A DNA stretch of 64,000 nucleotides from Allodiplogaster sudhausi (Eukaryota; Nematoda; Chromadorea; Rhabditida; Diplogasteridae). The notes below the pieces were generated by a model. The model saw only the letters and a list, made by a program, of their open reading frames with translations, was not told the origin of the DNA and did no database searches. Shown here piece after piece: positions 31,715-44,000 of this stretch. The stretch spans positions 819,501-883,500 of the forward strand of contig CALZFC010000081.1 of NCBI GenBank assembly GCA_945643635.1. The letters are read 5' to 3'. Within the stretch, counting starts at the first letter, position 1. The number at the start of each line of letters is the position of its first letter. The translations under genes and the position numbers were made by a program.

Positions 31715-32942
31715 TCAGGCGAGCATACTCTGTGCTTCTGCGTCTTCATGCCTAGACAATGGCAGCCTCTGAGTGGCATTCTCCCTCTCCACCCCGTCCG
31801 CCAACGCTGAGTAGTAACGGGCCATCGCACGCTCCTTCAACACAACTATCCATCAGATGAGACATGCGGCAGCACATCCGTACTAGTACAAAAACCATTT
31901 AAGAAACAAGCCTTTTCTGTTTGAGCACGTAGAAGATCGGCTTGGAGGTCAGCGAGGAGAGAAGAGGAAGAGGAAGAGGAAGATGGATTGAGAGGGAGAA
32001 GACGGGGAGAAGAAGGGAGAGGCAGAGGCAGACAGGAGGGGGACGACTGAGTTGGAAGAGGGAGTGGAGCGGATGGGATGACAAAAGAAGAACTGGAGAC
32101 AGGAGGAGGATGGCAAGGAAGAGAGACGGCACGGGCTGAACATGAAGAAGTGGACGTCGGTGAAGAGTGCCTCTCCTGCCTTTCCAATGTCAACGGGGAG
32201 GCACCTGCAATCATTGGAGGTGAAAGAGTAAGAAGAACCATTGGGAGTGACACTGAGGGAGAGACTTTTGGAGGAGGGAAGGGGAGGAGATGTCTTGAGA
32301 GAGGAAGACGGAGGTGGCATTGTCTCCCTCCGAAACATTATTGGCGGCTTCTCTTCCATCTTAAAAGGTTCTCTCTTCTTAGTCTGTGTTCCAAGTTGCT
32401 TCGTGTACAACTCTTTACCTCTTGTAAATTTCGTTGTTCTTCTTGCAAGAAAGAATTCTTCTCTTGCAGAAGAGCTCTCATCAAAAGGACTCGTGAACGG
32501 TGTGGCTTCTGTAAACAACCGTTAACATTTTTATTCCGTCTTTTATTTCTGTTTTTATTTCTTTTCGCATTGTTTCCTACGGTTGCTCTGGAAGTGCTCT
32601 GGAAGCACCTTTTCATTGCATTCTTTAAATTTATCACCATCCTCATTTTCTATCCCTCCCTAACTTCCCATGCTCTCACGCTCCCCTTCCATCTCTCTCT
32701 CTCTCTCCTCTCTCTATCTTCTCTCTCTCTCTCACTTTCTCACTTTCTCTATCACCCCCCCCCCTCTCTCTTTCTCTCAATGTAACCGGTGGGTGGTAGA
32801 TGCCGGGATGCTTGCTCCGTAGATGGCAGACCATGTTGCTGGTGGTTGAGCCAATCTTCCTGCCCACGTACTGGCAGTAGTTGCACTTGTACCGCTTGAA
32901 GACGTGGTCGATGAGTGTGTAATGGTCGTACACTTTGGACAT
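31715..32942 (-). CDS. BED-type zinc finger protein with coiled coil
   Basis: The first exon (32942-32787) starts at an ATG and gives a BED-like finger: CNYCQ, then CHLRSKH about 17 residues on, preceded by the aromatic-rich SKVYDHYTLIDHVFKRYK. Splicing in phase 0 to the acceptor at about 32511 gives a heptad-like helix (MRALLQEKNSFLQEEQRNLQ). A later exon starts METH-Glu-Glu-Lys (MEEKPPIMFRRETMPPPSSS) and is Ser/Pro-rich; further down come LLADLQADLLRAQTEK and a C-terminal piece (AMARYYSALADGVEREN ... AQSMLA) ending at 31715. BED fingers bind DNA and are often transposase-derived; here it is probably a transcription factor or chromatin protein. The last two exon joins are uncertain. Confidence 0.6.
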
Positions 32943-34342
32943 TCCTCAAGATGCAGCAGCGAAGTTCTTGTGTTTTCAATATAAAGCTGAAACACTTTTA
33001 ACTATAAAAAATAGCATAATTTTCAATATCTTAAAGGAGCCAAGAAGAAGTTTTCGCGGTTTTTGCCAGACCAAAGGGCGAGAGTGCATTTGTTTTAGAA
33101 AGACGCGACAACATAGGTCAGGAAAAAATTCGGTTGACTTTCGTGCCCCTTTCAGTAGAATAAAGTCAACATATTAGCTGGTAAAATCATCAACTTCTTG
33201 AAGTAAAAGAGGCAGCGAGAATAAGAAAGGAGAAAATGCGAGGAATAAATCGACGGCGAATTTTTAGATATGAAAGCTGAGAATAGAGCATTGGAGAACA
33301 AGCAGCGCATGAGCGAGATATTATATGGGTAGAGAAAGAGAGCAAAGTGAGAGATAACAAGAAGAGTAGAGAAGAGAACGAGAATGGAAATTGAATGGAG
33401 TGGGAAGAATGGGTGAGCAGCGAATGCAGCCTGTGGTCGAGCAATCGATCGAGTTGTGGAGAATGCAAGAGAATGCAAGAGAGCGTGAGAGAGCGCGAGC
33501 GGGACAGGGCGAGAGAGGGAGAGAAAAACGAGAGAGAGAGAGAGAGAGAGAGGAGCGAGAGAGGAGAGAGAGATAGAGACGTGCGAGAGGTTAAAAATAT
33601 ACGGGAGAGAGTGAGAGGAAGAGATTGAGTGAAATATGTAGTTGGCGAGATAAAAATGTACAAAGTCCATCGAATGGTTGATAATGAATGAAGAATACGA
33701 GTGAAAGCAGTAGAAACAGAGAATGAGAAAGAACCATAAACGAATTCAAATGTACATGGAGGGAAACAGAAGGCAAAAGGAATGCAAATATTCTAGATGG
33801 AACTCTTACTCATCAAGCTTACCTTCATTCTTCTCATCATTACAGGCTCACAGATCATCATCCGGTTGTGCACACACGAGAACAAAAAAAAAAACAAGTA
33901 ATTTCCAGTATGCGCCAAACAGGCCAGTGGAAACTATTCTAGAATACGTTAGCCTAAACTATCAAAATCTTTACAGTGCTATGAATTTACATACAGTCCA
34001 TCTCGACCTCCAGGCACAGTTTCCTCCTATAATAAAAAGGAACCGTTTGCAATCAACCAAGTACTACTTTCTTTCATGGTTTATTCACTTTCTTGGATGT
34101 TTATCATTCTTTTTAAGAAGAGTTGTCCATTATATAGAGTATGTTAGGGCATTCCAATGAGGACGCTAATTTCGACGAAAGGGAACTCATTCTCAACTGT
34201 TTTGGAATGATGGCGACTTCTTCTTTGCAACTCTTATTTTCGTCACTCATGAGAGAGAGGTGTGATCATTTTTTTGCTTTAATTTGCATGCAATTATGGT
34301 TGAAAATGTCGTGTCACCAGATTTATTGGTCTTCTTTATTTC
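32943..34342. other. Region without a recognised gene
   Basis: Purine-rich on the plus strand, with a GA tract at about 33480-33580. Open frames are Arg/Glu or Ser/Leu translations of that tract. Nothing convincing seen. Confidence 0.5.
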
Positions 34343-34839
34343 TCAGTAGGTTTGGACGTAGAAGTCATTTGTAGATTTAGAAGAAGACGGACATGAAGAT
34401 CCATCTATTTCCTCTTGCTCTATTCGCTTCTCTTGCTCACGTTTGAAGAGTTTCCGACTACAAGGAGAATGGCGAAAATAGTAGAAGAGAGGTGAAGAGG
34501 AAGCGAGAAAGAGTAGAAGGTACTGAAGAAGGCTGAGGCAGACTCGAAGAGATATAAGAAACATAACGAAGGAGAGAAGCGAGCTGCTCAAGATTACAAA
34601 AATTCATTTCTCAAGAGGCAGGGCGAGAATAGCAAGCAAACGATGAGTTAAACGGAGAGAATTTGAGAATGAGTGAATGATAGGGAGAGAGTTTAGAGAA
34701 GAGGAGGCATTTAGAGATAAAAAAAAAGAAAAAGAGAAGATGAGTGTGCGTGTGTAAATGGCAGATAAAGTAAGTGAAGCAACTGAAGGAGAGCTTCTTC
34801 ATAAGAGAAGGTAAGGAGAGAAGAACGGGATATCCATGA

Positions 34840-34879
<40 letters not shown>

Positions 34880-35022
34880 AGACACTGAGATCGAGAGTCA
34901 GTGATGGAGAGAAGATGAGAGCGCAAGAAGAACGAGAAATTTGTGATGTTATTCCACAGAACATCCGGGCCAGCAACAGAACGCTGGTACTTCAGCAATG
35001 TAGCAGAGTGTTCCTTTCTCAC
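34343..35022 (-). CDS. Possible small membrane protein
   Basis: The last ~80 residues (34591-34343) read as two hydrophobic segments (SFVMFLISLRVCLSLLQYLL and LFLASSSPLFYYF) followed by a charged tail (KLFKREQEKRIEQEEIDGSS) ending FYVQTY. A coding-like start lies upstream at 35022 (MRKEHSATLLKYQRSVAGPD), separated by a GA (sense CT) intron-like tract. The join could not be fixed. It would be divergent from the methyltransferase-like gene. No family recognised. Confidence 0.35.
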
Positions 35023-35110
35023 CCATTTGTAATCAATATCTTTGGAAATAAATTATGATTAAAATTCTACGTTTTTCAGGGTCTGCTTTAATTCTGGATA
35101 AGACACGACA

Positions 35111-37237
35111 ATGGTGGTGAGAGCTCTTGTCATTCCCTTCTCAATATGAAAGTGATGTGTTTCTTCTTGCAGAAAGTCCGTTTCACTCGAAAGCAGTACG
35201 ATGTGATGGTGAAGTTTGAGAAGCAGCATCATCCGGACATCTGGAAGTTCATCCTGGATAAGGTTGACCTCTTCACTTCATTCCCAACTCCTTTCTTCCT
35301 TCATAGATCGGCAGAACTGAGAATCTTCAACTTCTGGATGTCTCGGATGAAGCCTCAGTCTTCGCCCTCAACCTTGCCGAACAGTTCCCAACTAATAAGT
35401 TAGACAGTCGTCTTCCTCTCTGTCGTCTCTCTTCTCTTTCTCTCTCTCTCTCTACAGCTGTTCTCTCTCTCTATGTCTCCTCTCTTCCTCTCTCTCCATC
35501 TCACTTCTCTCTCTCCATTTCTCATATCTCTTCCTCATTCCCTCTTCCTCTCAGTTCTCTCTGCTTCCTACTTCGCACTTCGTCAATCTCTCTTCCTTTA
35601 TTTCTTTTCTCCTAATAAGGTTGACATGTGCAATGCGTGCTGCACCCGACTTCCCTCTTCCTGCAAATGTTTCTTTCAAGAAGATCGATGTTCGTCGGAA
35701 CTGGAAAGACGTCGCTGGAGTACTTTATTCTTCAACTTCATTTGTCTAATCTTTGTTGTTTTTTTTTTTCGTTCCTGAATGGAGATTTTTTATGTGATTT
35801 GTTCGAGAAAATTAAATAAAAAAAAGAATATAAAAGAATTGATTATAGATTGGAGAATTTGATGCCATAATCGTGAACGAGTTGACCCACGAGATCTCCG
35901 ACTTGGGTGCTTTCTTCTCTGTCCTCAAAACTCTTCTCAAGCCATCCGCTCCTATTGTTAGCCTTTTCCTCTTATTTTTCTCACCATTCATTTGCATTTG
36001 TTTGATATTGTTAGGGCCTTCCTTAGTTTCTCTACTGAATCTCTACTATCTCGCACCCTTTCCATCTCTCGTCCTCTTCGTTTCGCGTTGTCTCTCATCG
36101 TTCATCGTCTCTCAGCAGTGAGAGTGAACCTGTTGCTCCTTGTGAACACGGGTCATGATGCCTTCATGTCTACATCAATTTACATAACTTAAAACTAGGA
36201 AGAAATGAATGAGATAATCAGCTAACGTCTAAAGATAATAATACCGAAATGTACATATGATTAAGATAGTGATAACTCGGCCAAAGAACCCGCCACTCCC
36301 ACTGCCTGAGTGTTGTCTTACTCTCTGGAATAAACTCGCACCGACCAAGGAAGAGTTTCTCAAGGCGGCCGAATCGGTTAGTTCTTCTCCACTTCGCTCA
36401 TAATTGTCTATAGACCTATACCTAACTGAATTTGCTCGGAAATTGATTTAAAACTATATTTCATATGTATCATATACATATGTACATATGTATGTATGTA
36501 TGTATGTATGTACAGTCCCGCCCAACATTTCAGGGACATAAATTAATAAGATTAATTCGTTAAATTTAAATAATTTCAATTGGATTTTGAGCGATATTAG
36601 GCACTTTTACGCAGTTTCTTGTGTTTGTTAAGGTGGTTTTTGACATGCTGAACAAGTACATACAGTCAGATTTTAAAAAGAATCTGAAATGAACGTTTAA
36701 AAACTAATTCGGCTGGTTTTAGGAGGGCCATGACCGTGTTTTCGTTGCCTTAGATAACCCAAGATCGACAGCACCTAAAAGACGGCCATGACCCTCCTAA
36801 AACCGGCCGAATTCGTTTTTAAACGGTCATTTGAGATTCTTTTTAAAATCTGACTGTATGAACTTGTTCAGCATGTCAAAAACCACCCCAACAAACACAA
36901 GAAACTGTGTAAAAGTGCCTAATATCGCTCAAATTCCAATTGAAATTATTTAAATTAATCTAATTAATTTATGTACCTGAAATGTTGGGCAGGACTGTAT
37001 GTATGTACGAGCGATTATGAGCGAAGTAGAGAAGTACATATAAAATGTGAAAAGGTTAAGAAAAGTTTTAAGAGATAGATAGAAACAAAGAAGAGAAGGT
37101 AACATGAATATTTTGAGGCAGAGCTGAATTCGCTTTCCTTTTCTGCTGCTGTTCCCGTCACGATCGACAGATTCGAATGGGAAGAAATTCTATATTCGGG
37201 ATGTTTCCCAGCAGTGAGGTTAGGATGCCGAATATAG
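35111..37237 (+). CDS. Class I methyltransferase-like protein with degenerate motif I
   Basis: Exons in phase start ATGGTG at 35111, then about 35174-35262, 35307-35398, 35621-35720, 35850-35949, 36266-36376 and 37124-37237 (~240 residues). The fold order is class I: an N-terminal helix (QYDVMVKFEKQHHPDIWKF), strand 1 (LQLLDV), strand 4 (FDAIIVNELTHEI), an alpha-helix with AFFSVLKTLLKPSAPI and strand 5 (VITRPKNPPLPL), then ALPTKEEF-like and FEWEEILYSGCFPAV pieces. In active members strand 1 is followed by a Gly-rich SAM-binding loop (DxGxGxG); here it reads DVSDEASVFA with no glycine. So this may be a pseudoenzyme or use another ligand. The last intron (36377-37123) hosts a hairpin transposon. 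The final residues after FPAV are uncertain. Confidence 0.6.
36513..36997. mobile_element. TA-flanked foldback MITE, Tc1/mariner-like ends
   Basis: A 485-bp hairpin whose two ~235-bp arms are nearly perfect reverse complements. Ends are CAGTCCCGCCCAACATTTC and GAAATGTTGGGCAGGACTG, each next to TA, fitting a TA target duplication. It carries no ORF of its own, so it is non-autonomous. It sits inside a TATG microsatellite in an intron of the methyltransferase-like gene. A second copy is at 51327-52336. Confidence 0.85.
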
Positions 37238-38487
37238 CACAAAATGATATAGAGAATGGATTCTTGCGCATCTTTCGTAAGAAGAAAAAAGAAGGTATAA
37301 GAGGGCTGATCTCTGCAGAAACACAGTGAAGTGCACTGAGAGAGAGATCCGCGACTTCTGCAATGGCCAGTCTAAGAAACTCGCCTTCGAGGAGAAGCTT
37401 TTCATTTTCATCTTCCGAGCCTAATTGCATACTATCACTTTACGGATTTCGGATTGTAATTTTCATCCAATCAGGAGAAACTTTTTTTCAAGACTAAATT
37501 GAAATCTATCGTAGAAAACTTATACTATGCAAGTTCAAATTTAGAAGCAGCATATATATGAATTTCTTCTCAAATAGGATAGTTGATGTGTGGAATACTC
37601 TCCCCGATGTTTTGTTTACACTTTCCCTGCCGGGTGCTCGTAACTTAATTAAGAACGTTGTGCTCTCTCGACGTAGCTAATGCTGGCTTTATTTCCTCTT
37701 ATTTTATAATTCTTGCTTTGTTTTGTTGGTTCTTTTTCTCTCTTTTCTAAGGTGCCTTAAGCACCTATTGGTCACCTCGTAGCGGCCTCTTAACCATCTG
37801 ATTGCGACATATTTTCCCAATTTCCTCCGATTTTCTTTCTCAACTCCACTTAAATGCAAGCCAGATAAACAATATATATATGCGTCTACATTTAGCACAT
37901 GAAGCCACTCAGATGTTTATTTTCTTTCCTATTTTTCTCTAGGAAATAATAATGTCACTTTATGCGGAGCTCCACACTTCTTTTCCGCTGGCCTATACAC
38001 CTTTGTGTGTTTAACTTCTAGAATGCTTCAACTGGTAATCGAACTAAATTCGTAAAGTCGTAATTTGCCATTTACATAATTATTCCCATGCATACATTGT
38101 GTATACAAGTGTATGCAACTTGAAAGAGGGGGGACTCCGAGCGGAAGTAGAGAATGTACTCGGGGAAACAAAGTGAAGAAGTCCAAGAGGGCGTCATGAG
38201 TCATGGAGTTCAGCGAGAGCCTTCCTCTTCCGAATTCCACGATTTAATCTTTGTTTGTCGCCTTTCTCAGCCACACAATAAAACAAATTCATCTTCTTTT
38301 CTTCCCCCAATATTTTTTTTGTTTCACTACGCTTTCTCTCTCTCTCCCCTCTTTCTCTCATCTCTCTCTCTCTCTCTCTGACTCGCTTTAGTCTAACTTA
38401 ATCTCTGCTTCGATAAACGAAGGTGCGCAAAGTGATTGAACGGAATATAAGAAGGGCTTGGTGATCGCTAGAGTCAAAGGCTGTGAA
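37238..38487. other. Intergenic
   Basis: AT-rich. A coding-like stretch just after 37237 (NGFLRIFRKKKKEG) could be an alternative 3' end of the methyltransferase-like gene. A CT tract at 38335-38380 precedes the next gene. No other gene seen. Confidence 0.5.
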
Positions 38488-39441
38488 ATGGAGTTGAGCT
38501 GGCAGCTTCTCCTCGGTTTCCTCTCTGTGTTTGCCTGTCCCTGTTCCCTCGCCTCCCCACGTCTCCGTCGTTCCTATACTCTCTACCTCTGCTCCAACTA
38601 TGGCAGAACTTTTCTCTCCAACAACCGTGTGTTTCTATTTCTTCTTCTGTGCTTCAGTAAAATAAAGTAGTAAAAAAAATTAGTCTAAAGGTATGCATGT
38701 AGGTATGTACATACATACATATATATGAGTATACAGCATTGATATATAATAGAACAGCCTATCGGAGTTGGACGTTAACATGACAATGATCTCAATCTAG
38801 ATCCCTCTCTCACCCACTCCTTTCCTCTCCCATTCCCATATCTCTTCAGCTTGCTGGTACAATTGCATGAGTGGCAACTGCAACTCGCAAGCTCCCTTCT
38901 ACGATCCCTACAACAACTATGGCAATGCTAATTGTGGAAGTTGCTCTCAGATGAACTGCTACAACTATGGAGGATTCTTTTACAATGGGTACCATCATTT
39001 TGCTCATCCATTCGCATTTATCTCATTTTCATTTCCATACTTGAAAAGAAAAGAGGAGAAGCAAATAAAGAAGAGAGATAGGGAGATTTATATAGATAGA
39101 GAGATAGGGAGATTTATATAGATAGAGAGATAGGGAGATTTATATAGATAGAGAGATAGGGAGATTTAGCTGATAAGACTATCTTATTAGGGTGTTGAAA
39201 TGGATGTATGATCTGGAGAAGAGAAAGAATGGATGGTTGCAGAGTCTACTACGGCTACGCTCCCTCCACAGGGGCATACTCTTTATGTGCCTCTTCGTGT
39301 TGTAATCCCAATCAAGGTGGATACCAAATAGGAAGTGGAGCTGTTCCGACTGGAGGAGGCTATCAAATCGGAAGTGGAGCAGCACCCGATCCTGGCCAGC
39401 CACAACCAGGAACTGACTATCAGATAGGCAGTGGAGGTTAG
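38488..39441 (+). CDS. Secreted Tyr/Asn/Cys-rich protein with QIGSG repeats
   Basis: Three exons in phase (38488-38626, 38850-38988, 39243-39441) give 158 residues. The N-terminus is a clear signal peptide (MELSWQLLLGFLSVFACPCS). The middle is rich in Tyr, Asn and Cys (CWYNCMSGNCNSQ, YNNYGNANCGSCSQMNCYNY). The C-terminus has three copies of a GYQIGSG / DYQIGSG unit separated by Pro/Gly-rich linkers, and ends GSGG. Eleven or so cysteines lie before the repeats, so a disulfide-bonded head with a flexible repetitive tail is likely. A role in cuticle, egg shell, glue or mucus would fit but is not shown. No homologue recognised. Confidence 0.7.
39060..39172 (+). repeat. Tandem ~30-bp repeat in the last intron of the QIGSG gene
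   Basis: About four copies of a unit containing GAGATAGGGAGATTTATATA, ending 70 bp before the exon at 39243. Confidence 0.9.
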
Positions 39442-40295
39442 CCGAGAGGGAAAAGGGATGGGGCAGCGGCGACGATAATCTCTCTCGGAAGAAGGATAAA
39501 AGAAAGGGGAAAAGATGTTGAAGTTTAAAAGATTAATTGATTAAGAGATTGAAATAGTTTCTCGACTCAATAAACTAACCTGCGAAACCTTTTCAGCAGT
39601 ACCGGCTAAATCGTGATTGGCTTTGATGAGAAAGCGATATGCTGCTGTCTGGTTTCTCTCTTCTTTCTCATTCATTCTCTGCTGTTGTGGGAATAAATCG
39701 AACAAACGTAGTAGTGGTATCATGCAGGAACATCTTGACTTTTTTTTCGGAATCTCATAGTTCATCGAGTCAATTTCTAAACATTTAATCTGAATTGTTC
39801 ATCCCATGTCTTCAGAAAAGTCTTCAAGAAATGTTGTCCATGCTGATATGGATTGCATGACAAGGGAAGTGGGAGAACTACACACACAGATAACATCCTA
39901 AATATACAAAAGAATAAAGCATAGATTTCTTGAAAGTCAAACGAAAAATGAGGCAATAATTAGCAGGCAAGCGGAATGTCTACTGCTTCTATTGTACATA
40001 CAAATCGAGCATTTTATAGTTTCAAACATGACAACACGACCACGGGGATTACCAGGAAATCAATTGATTTAGCCAAATTTAAAATTATAAATAAATTTTT
40101 TACTATTTTAACATAACGTTACTTTCTATTTTACTCCGTACTACAGTGAGAGCTAAGAAAGAAACTTCTGTTGACAAAATCACTGACGAATAACTTATCA
40201 TCAACACGCATTTTAGGCCAAGGGGTCAAATGAAAAATGCGGATATATCGTTGTGAAGCAGCTCATAAGTGGAAAAGATAAGAAAGAAATAAGGA
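39442..40295. other. Intergenic between the QIGSG gene and the ACSF2 3' end
   Basis: Contains a coding-like minus-strand frame (39765-39541; EKEERNQTAAYRFLIKANHD) with no ATG context, splice partner or family that I can support. The rest is AT-rich. Confidence 0.45.
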
Positions 40296-40996
40296 TTAGA
40301 TCTCGTTGAAGTGAGAGACAACTTGCTGCAGGCCCAGCTCGATTTTGGAGATTTCTCTAATCTCAAACTTCTTAACTTTGCCAGTCGCGGTAAGTGGGAA
40401 GTCCTTTTCTTTCTTGAAGAGGATGTAGCGTGGAATTTTGAAGTGCGCGATCTGAAATGAAAAATTAAATGAAAATAGGTCATACGTCTGTTGCAATTTC
40501 AGTGCAAAACAAACTTTCCCATGGAATAATTCAACGAAATATGTACATATGAGTGAATTCCCAGAATTGACATTGGGTAGAGAAGATTCTGAACCTTGCC
40601 ATAGCAGAATTTACGAATCTCTTCTTCAGTGCATGAATTCTCAAACTTCTCGTTCAGTCGAATCCAAGCACAGACAACCTCTCCAAATCGCTCGTCAGGA
40701 ACACCAACGATCTACGAGAATTCAGAAACATTCATTGGAAAGGTAGAATAAAACAAACTGAGAAACTGAGATAAAGAGGGACGGAAACTAATAGAAAAGA
40801 ATGAGAGGACTGACATGCACATCCTCCACCTTGGGATGTTTGAAGAGGAACTGCTCCACCTCAGTGGGATAGATGTTCTCTCCCCCTCTCACTATCATGT
40901 CCTTGCTGCGACCCACGATGGACACCGTTCCATTCTCGTGCATCACCCCGATGTCTCTGATATTCTTACTCATCTCCTTGCTCCTCTCTCTCTCTC

Positions 40997-41039
<43 letters not shown>

Positions 41040-44000
41040 GAACCCAGTATGATACCATCGGTCGGCTGTGATCTCCTTCCTGGTCTGCTCCTCGCTGTTC
41101 CAATAGCATCTCATGACTGAATACCCTCGAACGACGACTTCTCCTTTCTCCCCTCGGGCAACGATCTTCCCGTATTTGTCGATGATTGCGGCCTGTGAAG
41201 AGTGCAAAGGTAAATGAGAAAGAAGAAAAGGATAAGTAGTGAGAGCGAGAGAACGAGAGACTTCAAGATGGTCCATGATATGCCCGACGCTCTTGATTCT
41301 CTGCTCGGGGGGCTCGTCCCGGAGAGACATGAAAGAGACTGGACTGGTTTCCGTTGTCCCGTAGCACACCTCCAAGCAATCTTTCATTCACAGCCTATCA
41401 GTGAGGGTCCACTTGGAGCCACACCGGCAAAAATATATTATATTAATACAATATTTCAATCTAGTTTTTCAAAAATTTTAATTTCGAGAACCGGCTGAAA
41501 GAACTGTTAAAACTGATTTCATTGTCAATCCATTTTAACTTTCTTTTTTTTTATTCGATTCCCGGCCAAATGCTAGACAAAAAATCGTCAATCTTACCTC
41601 TCAACAAAGCTTTTAGCATATGTAGTTTAACGAGCAAATATGTACATATGTTGAGAAACAAAAAGTGATTTTCTTCATAAAAAGTAAAATAATGCTCGTC
41701 TCAGGCCAGGCGTATATCTTTAAAGGAGCTTGAAAGTCGTTAACTCCTAACACGAAATGCCGACTCATTCAAGTACCGTAGTTTTTGGCAATTTGCCAAG
41801 ATCCTTGCTTCGAAACCTTTTCTATTAAAACATGCGTTTGATTGGGCGATTTCAAATTGGCGGTTTACGTCCGTTTGATGAATCATGAATATGCCGGCTT
41901 ATATTTTACGGCCGAACGACGAAATTTCACGCTTTTCGGTCATGATATGCTCGTCAATCCTATTTGCACAGTGTTTTGCCTAGTAGCATCGGGTCATTTT
42001 TCCTTGGCCGTTAAATGGAATAAAAAAAACCGCGCATCGCGACCGCAACGCCTCAAAAATCAGTTCATTTTTATTTTGGTGCGAACATAATCCACGAACA
42101 TCGGCCGTAAATTGGTGTAATATGTCCGTAGATTAGTAAAACATCAGATGCTCCTCAAACTACTGGGGACAAAACGCTGTGTATTTGGCCGTAATTTGGT
42201 CAGGGGACTAATGTTAAATCTAAAGTTCTGTATAAATCACTAATATTTCCCTCATGATCAGGCGACTCTTTTCAGATGCAAATTACTCCTCTAACTTTTA
42301 GTTTAGTAAATTTAATTTTTGCTGATGCTTTCGCAAGCTCAATCCGGACATATTCACAGAATCATCCTTATAGCAAAAAAATTGAGTTTTTGCCTCCTTT
42401 AACACCTGACTGAAATTTGCATGATAAAGAAAGTAAAAAAAAAATTGACAGCGAAAAGCCAAATATATATATTAAAAATTTTAACATCAGCAGCTTTTCG
42501 AAGGGAAAATGTTAGAAAAAAATAGATTGATCTAAAACTGATTTTATGGGGCTATAGAAAGCATGGCAAACCTGGAGATCGACCATATTCATCTCCTTGA
42601 CGAGTCTCTGGCAAAGAGTAATCGGGCAAGGAGCACCCGCTACGAAGCCTGGCGGAACATTCTATTCTGTGCTGTTTAAGGGAGCTGGGCACGGAGAAAG
42701 TACCTGAGCGGATGGAGGAGAAGTCGCAGAAAGGGAACTCCGAGTGGTTCAGCATGTCGATGAACATCGTCGGCGTGCCGTACAGTGCTGTGCATCTGGA
42801 GAGAGAGAGAAGGAGAGAGTGAGAGAGAGAGAGAGAAGGAAAGAGAGAATGAGATGTGAAGAGCTCAGATTGAAAATGCAAACTTTTCATTATGAACTGC
42901 GTGGAGAGCGGCGAGGGCCTCGAAGGAGGGAGCAGGGAAGACAACAGTCTGATCATGGGTCAGGGCAGACAGAACTCCCATCACACAGCCGAAGCAGTGG
43001 TACAGGGGATTCGGAACGCAGATCACTGTTCTCTGCAAGAATTATTTCTCTAGAACGCTCTCTCCTTTTCTCTCGCTCTCTCTCTCTCTCTCTCGATCTC
43101 TGTTCATGTCTGCCGTACTCTCTCTCTCTCAATCTGCTTCTCTCTTTCTCTCGACGTCTCTTTTCTCCGTCTCTCTCTTGCTTACCCTGTCTCTTTCGCT
43201 GTATCCAGCCCTGAGGCCGACAAAGAAGGCGTTGTTGATGACATTGTGATGAGTAAGAGTGGCCCCCTTCGGCTGCCCCGTCGTGCCCTTCAACCATTTC
43301 TTCATCTTCCTTTACTCGGAACGCAAGAGTTATCCCACCGAAGTATACTGAATGTTGACTGGATCGTCTGGTTGGATCTCTCTTTCAATCTGCGATAACT
43401 TCAGCCTGTCCACGTCAGTTCCCATCTCGATTACATCCGAATATTTCCACGCTCCCCTTCAACAGGAACAGATTTGCCATGCAGAACAGCCTAACCTTAT
43501 GCGCTCCGATCTCTCCTTCCTATATTATTCAACAACCTTATAATTAATGGTCACGACGCAATAAGGAATGAGCAAATAACGGCTCAAATAGTGGGAATCG
43601 TTTATTCTTTATGCTAGGATGAGAGAAAGGAAGATATTGAGAAGGAGAGGAAGAGGAACCAACTGATAAGCATTGTCTTCGTGATCGAAGATGATAAGAT
43701 GGCGGAAGGTGGGGAAGGAGTGAGTTGTAATGTCACTTCGGCCCTCCGGCTTTGTTACTACTTCAGGAATGATATCCTGCAATAAGGGGTATGAATCGTA
43801 TAATGAATCGTATACGAATCGTATACATATTTCTTAGTTCGAGGAAAGAGAGATACAGAGAAAGAGCGAGAGAGGAGATAGAGAGACAGATAAAGAAGAA
43901 GATTTGTGTACCTTGACGGATTCATAATAGTTGGATTTCTTGAAGAGAGGCGGGGCGATAAGAGCACTGATGCCGACTTTCTCAATTGCAAAGCGAAGCT

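Noticed and set aside
37207..37330. C-terminal extension NGFLRIFRKKKKEG of the methyltransferase-like protein
   Set aside because: It is in a different frame from FPAV and no splice pair of the right phase was found.
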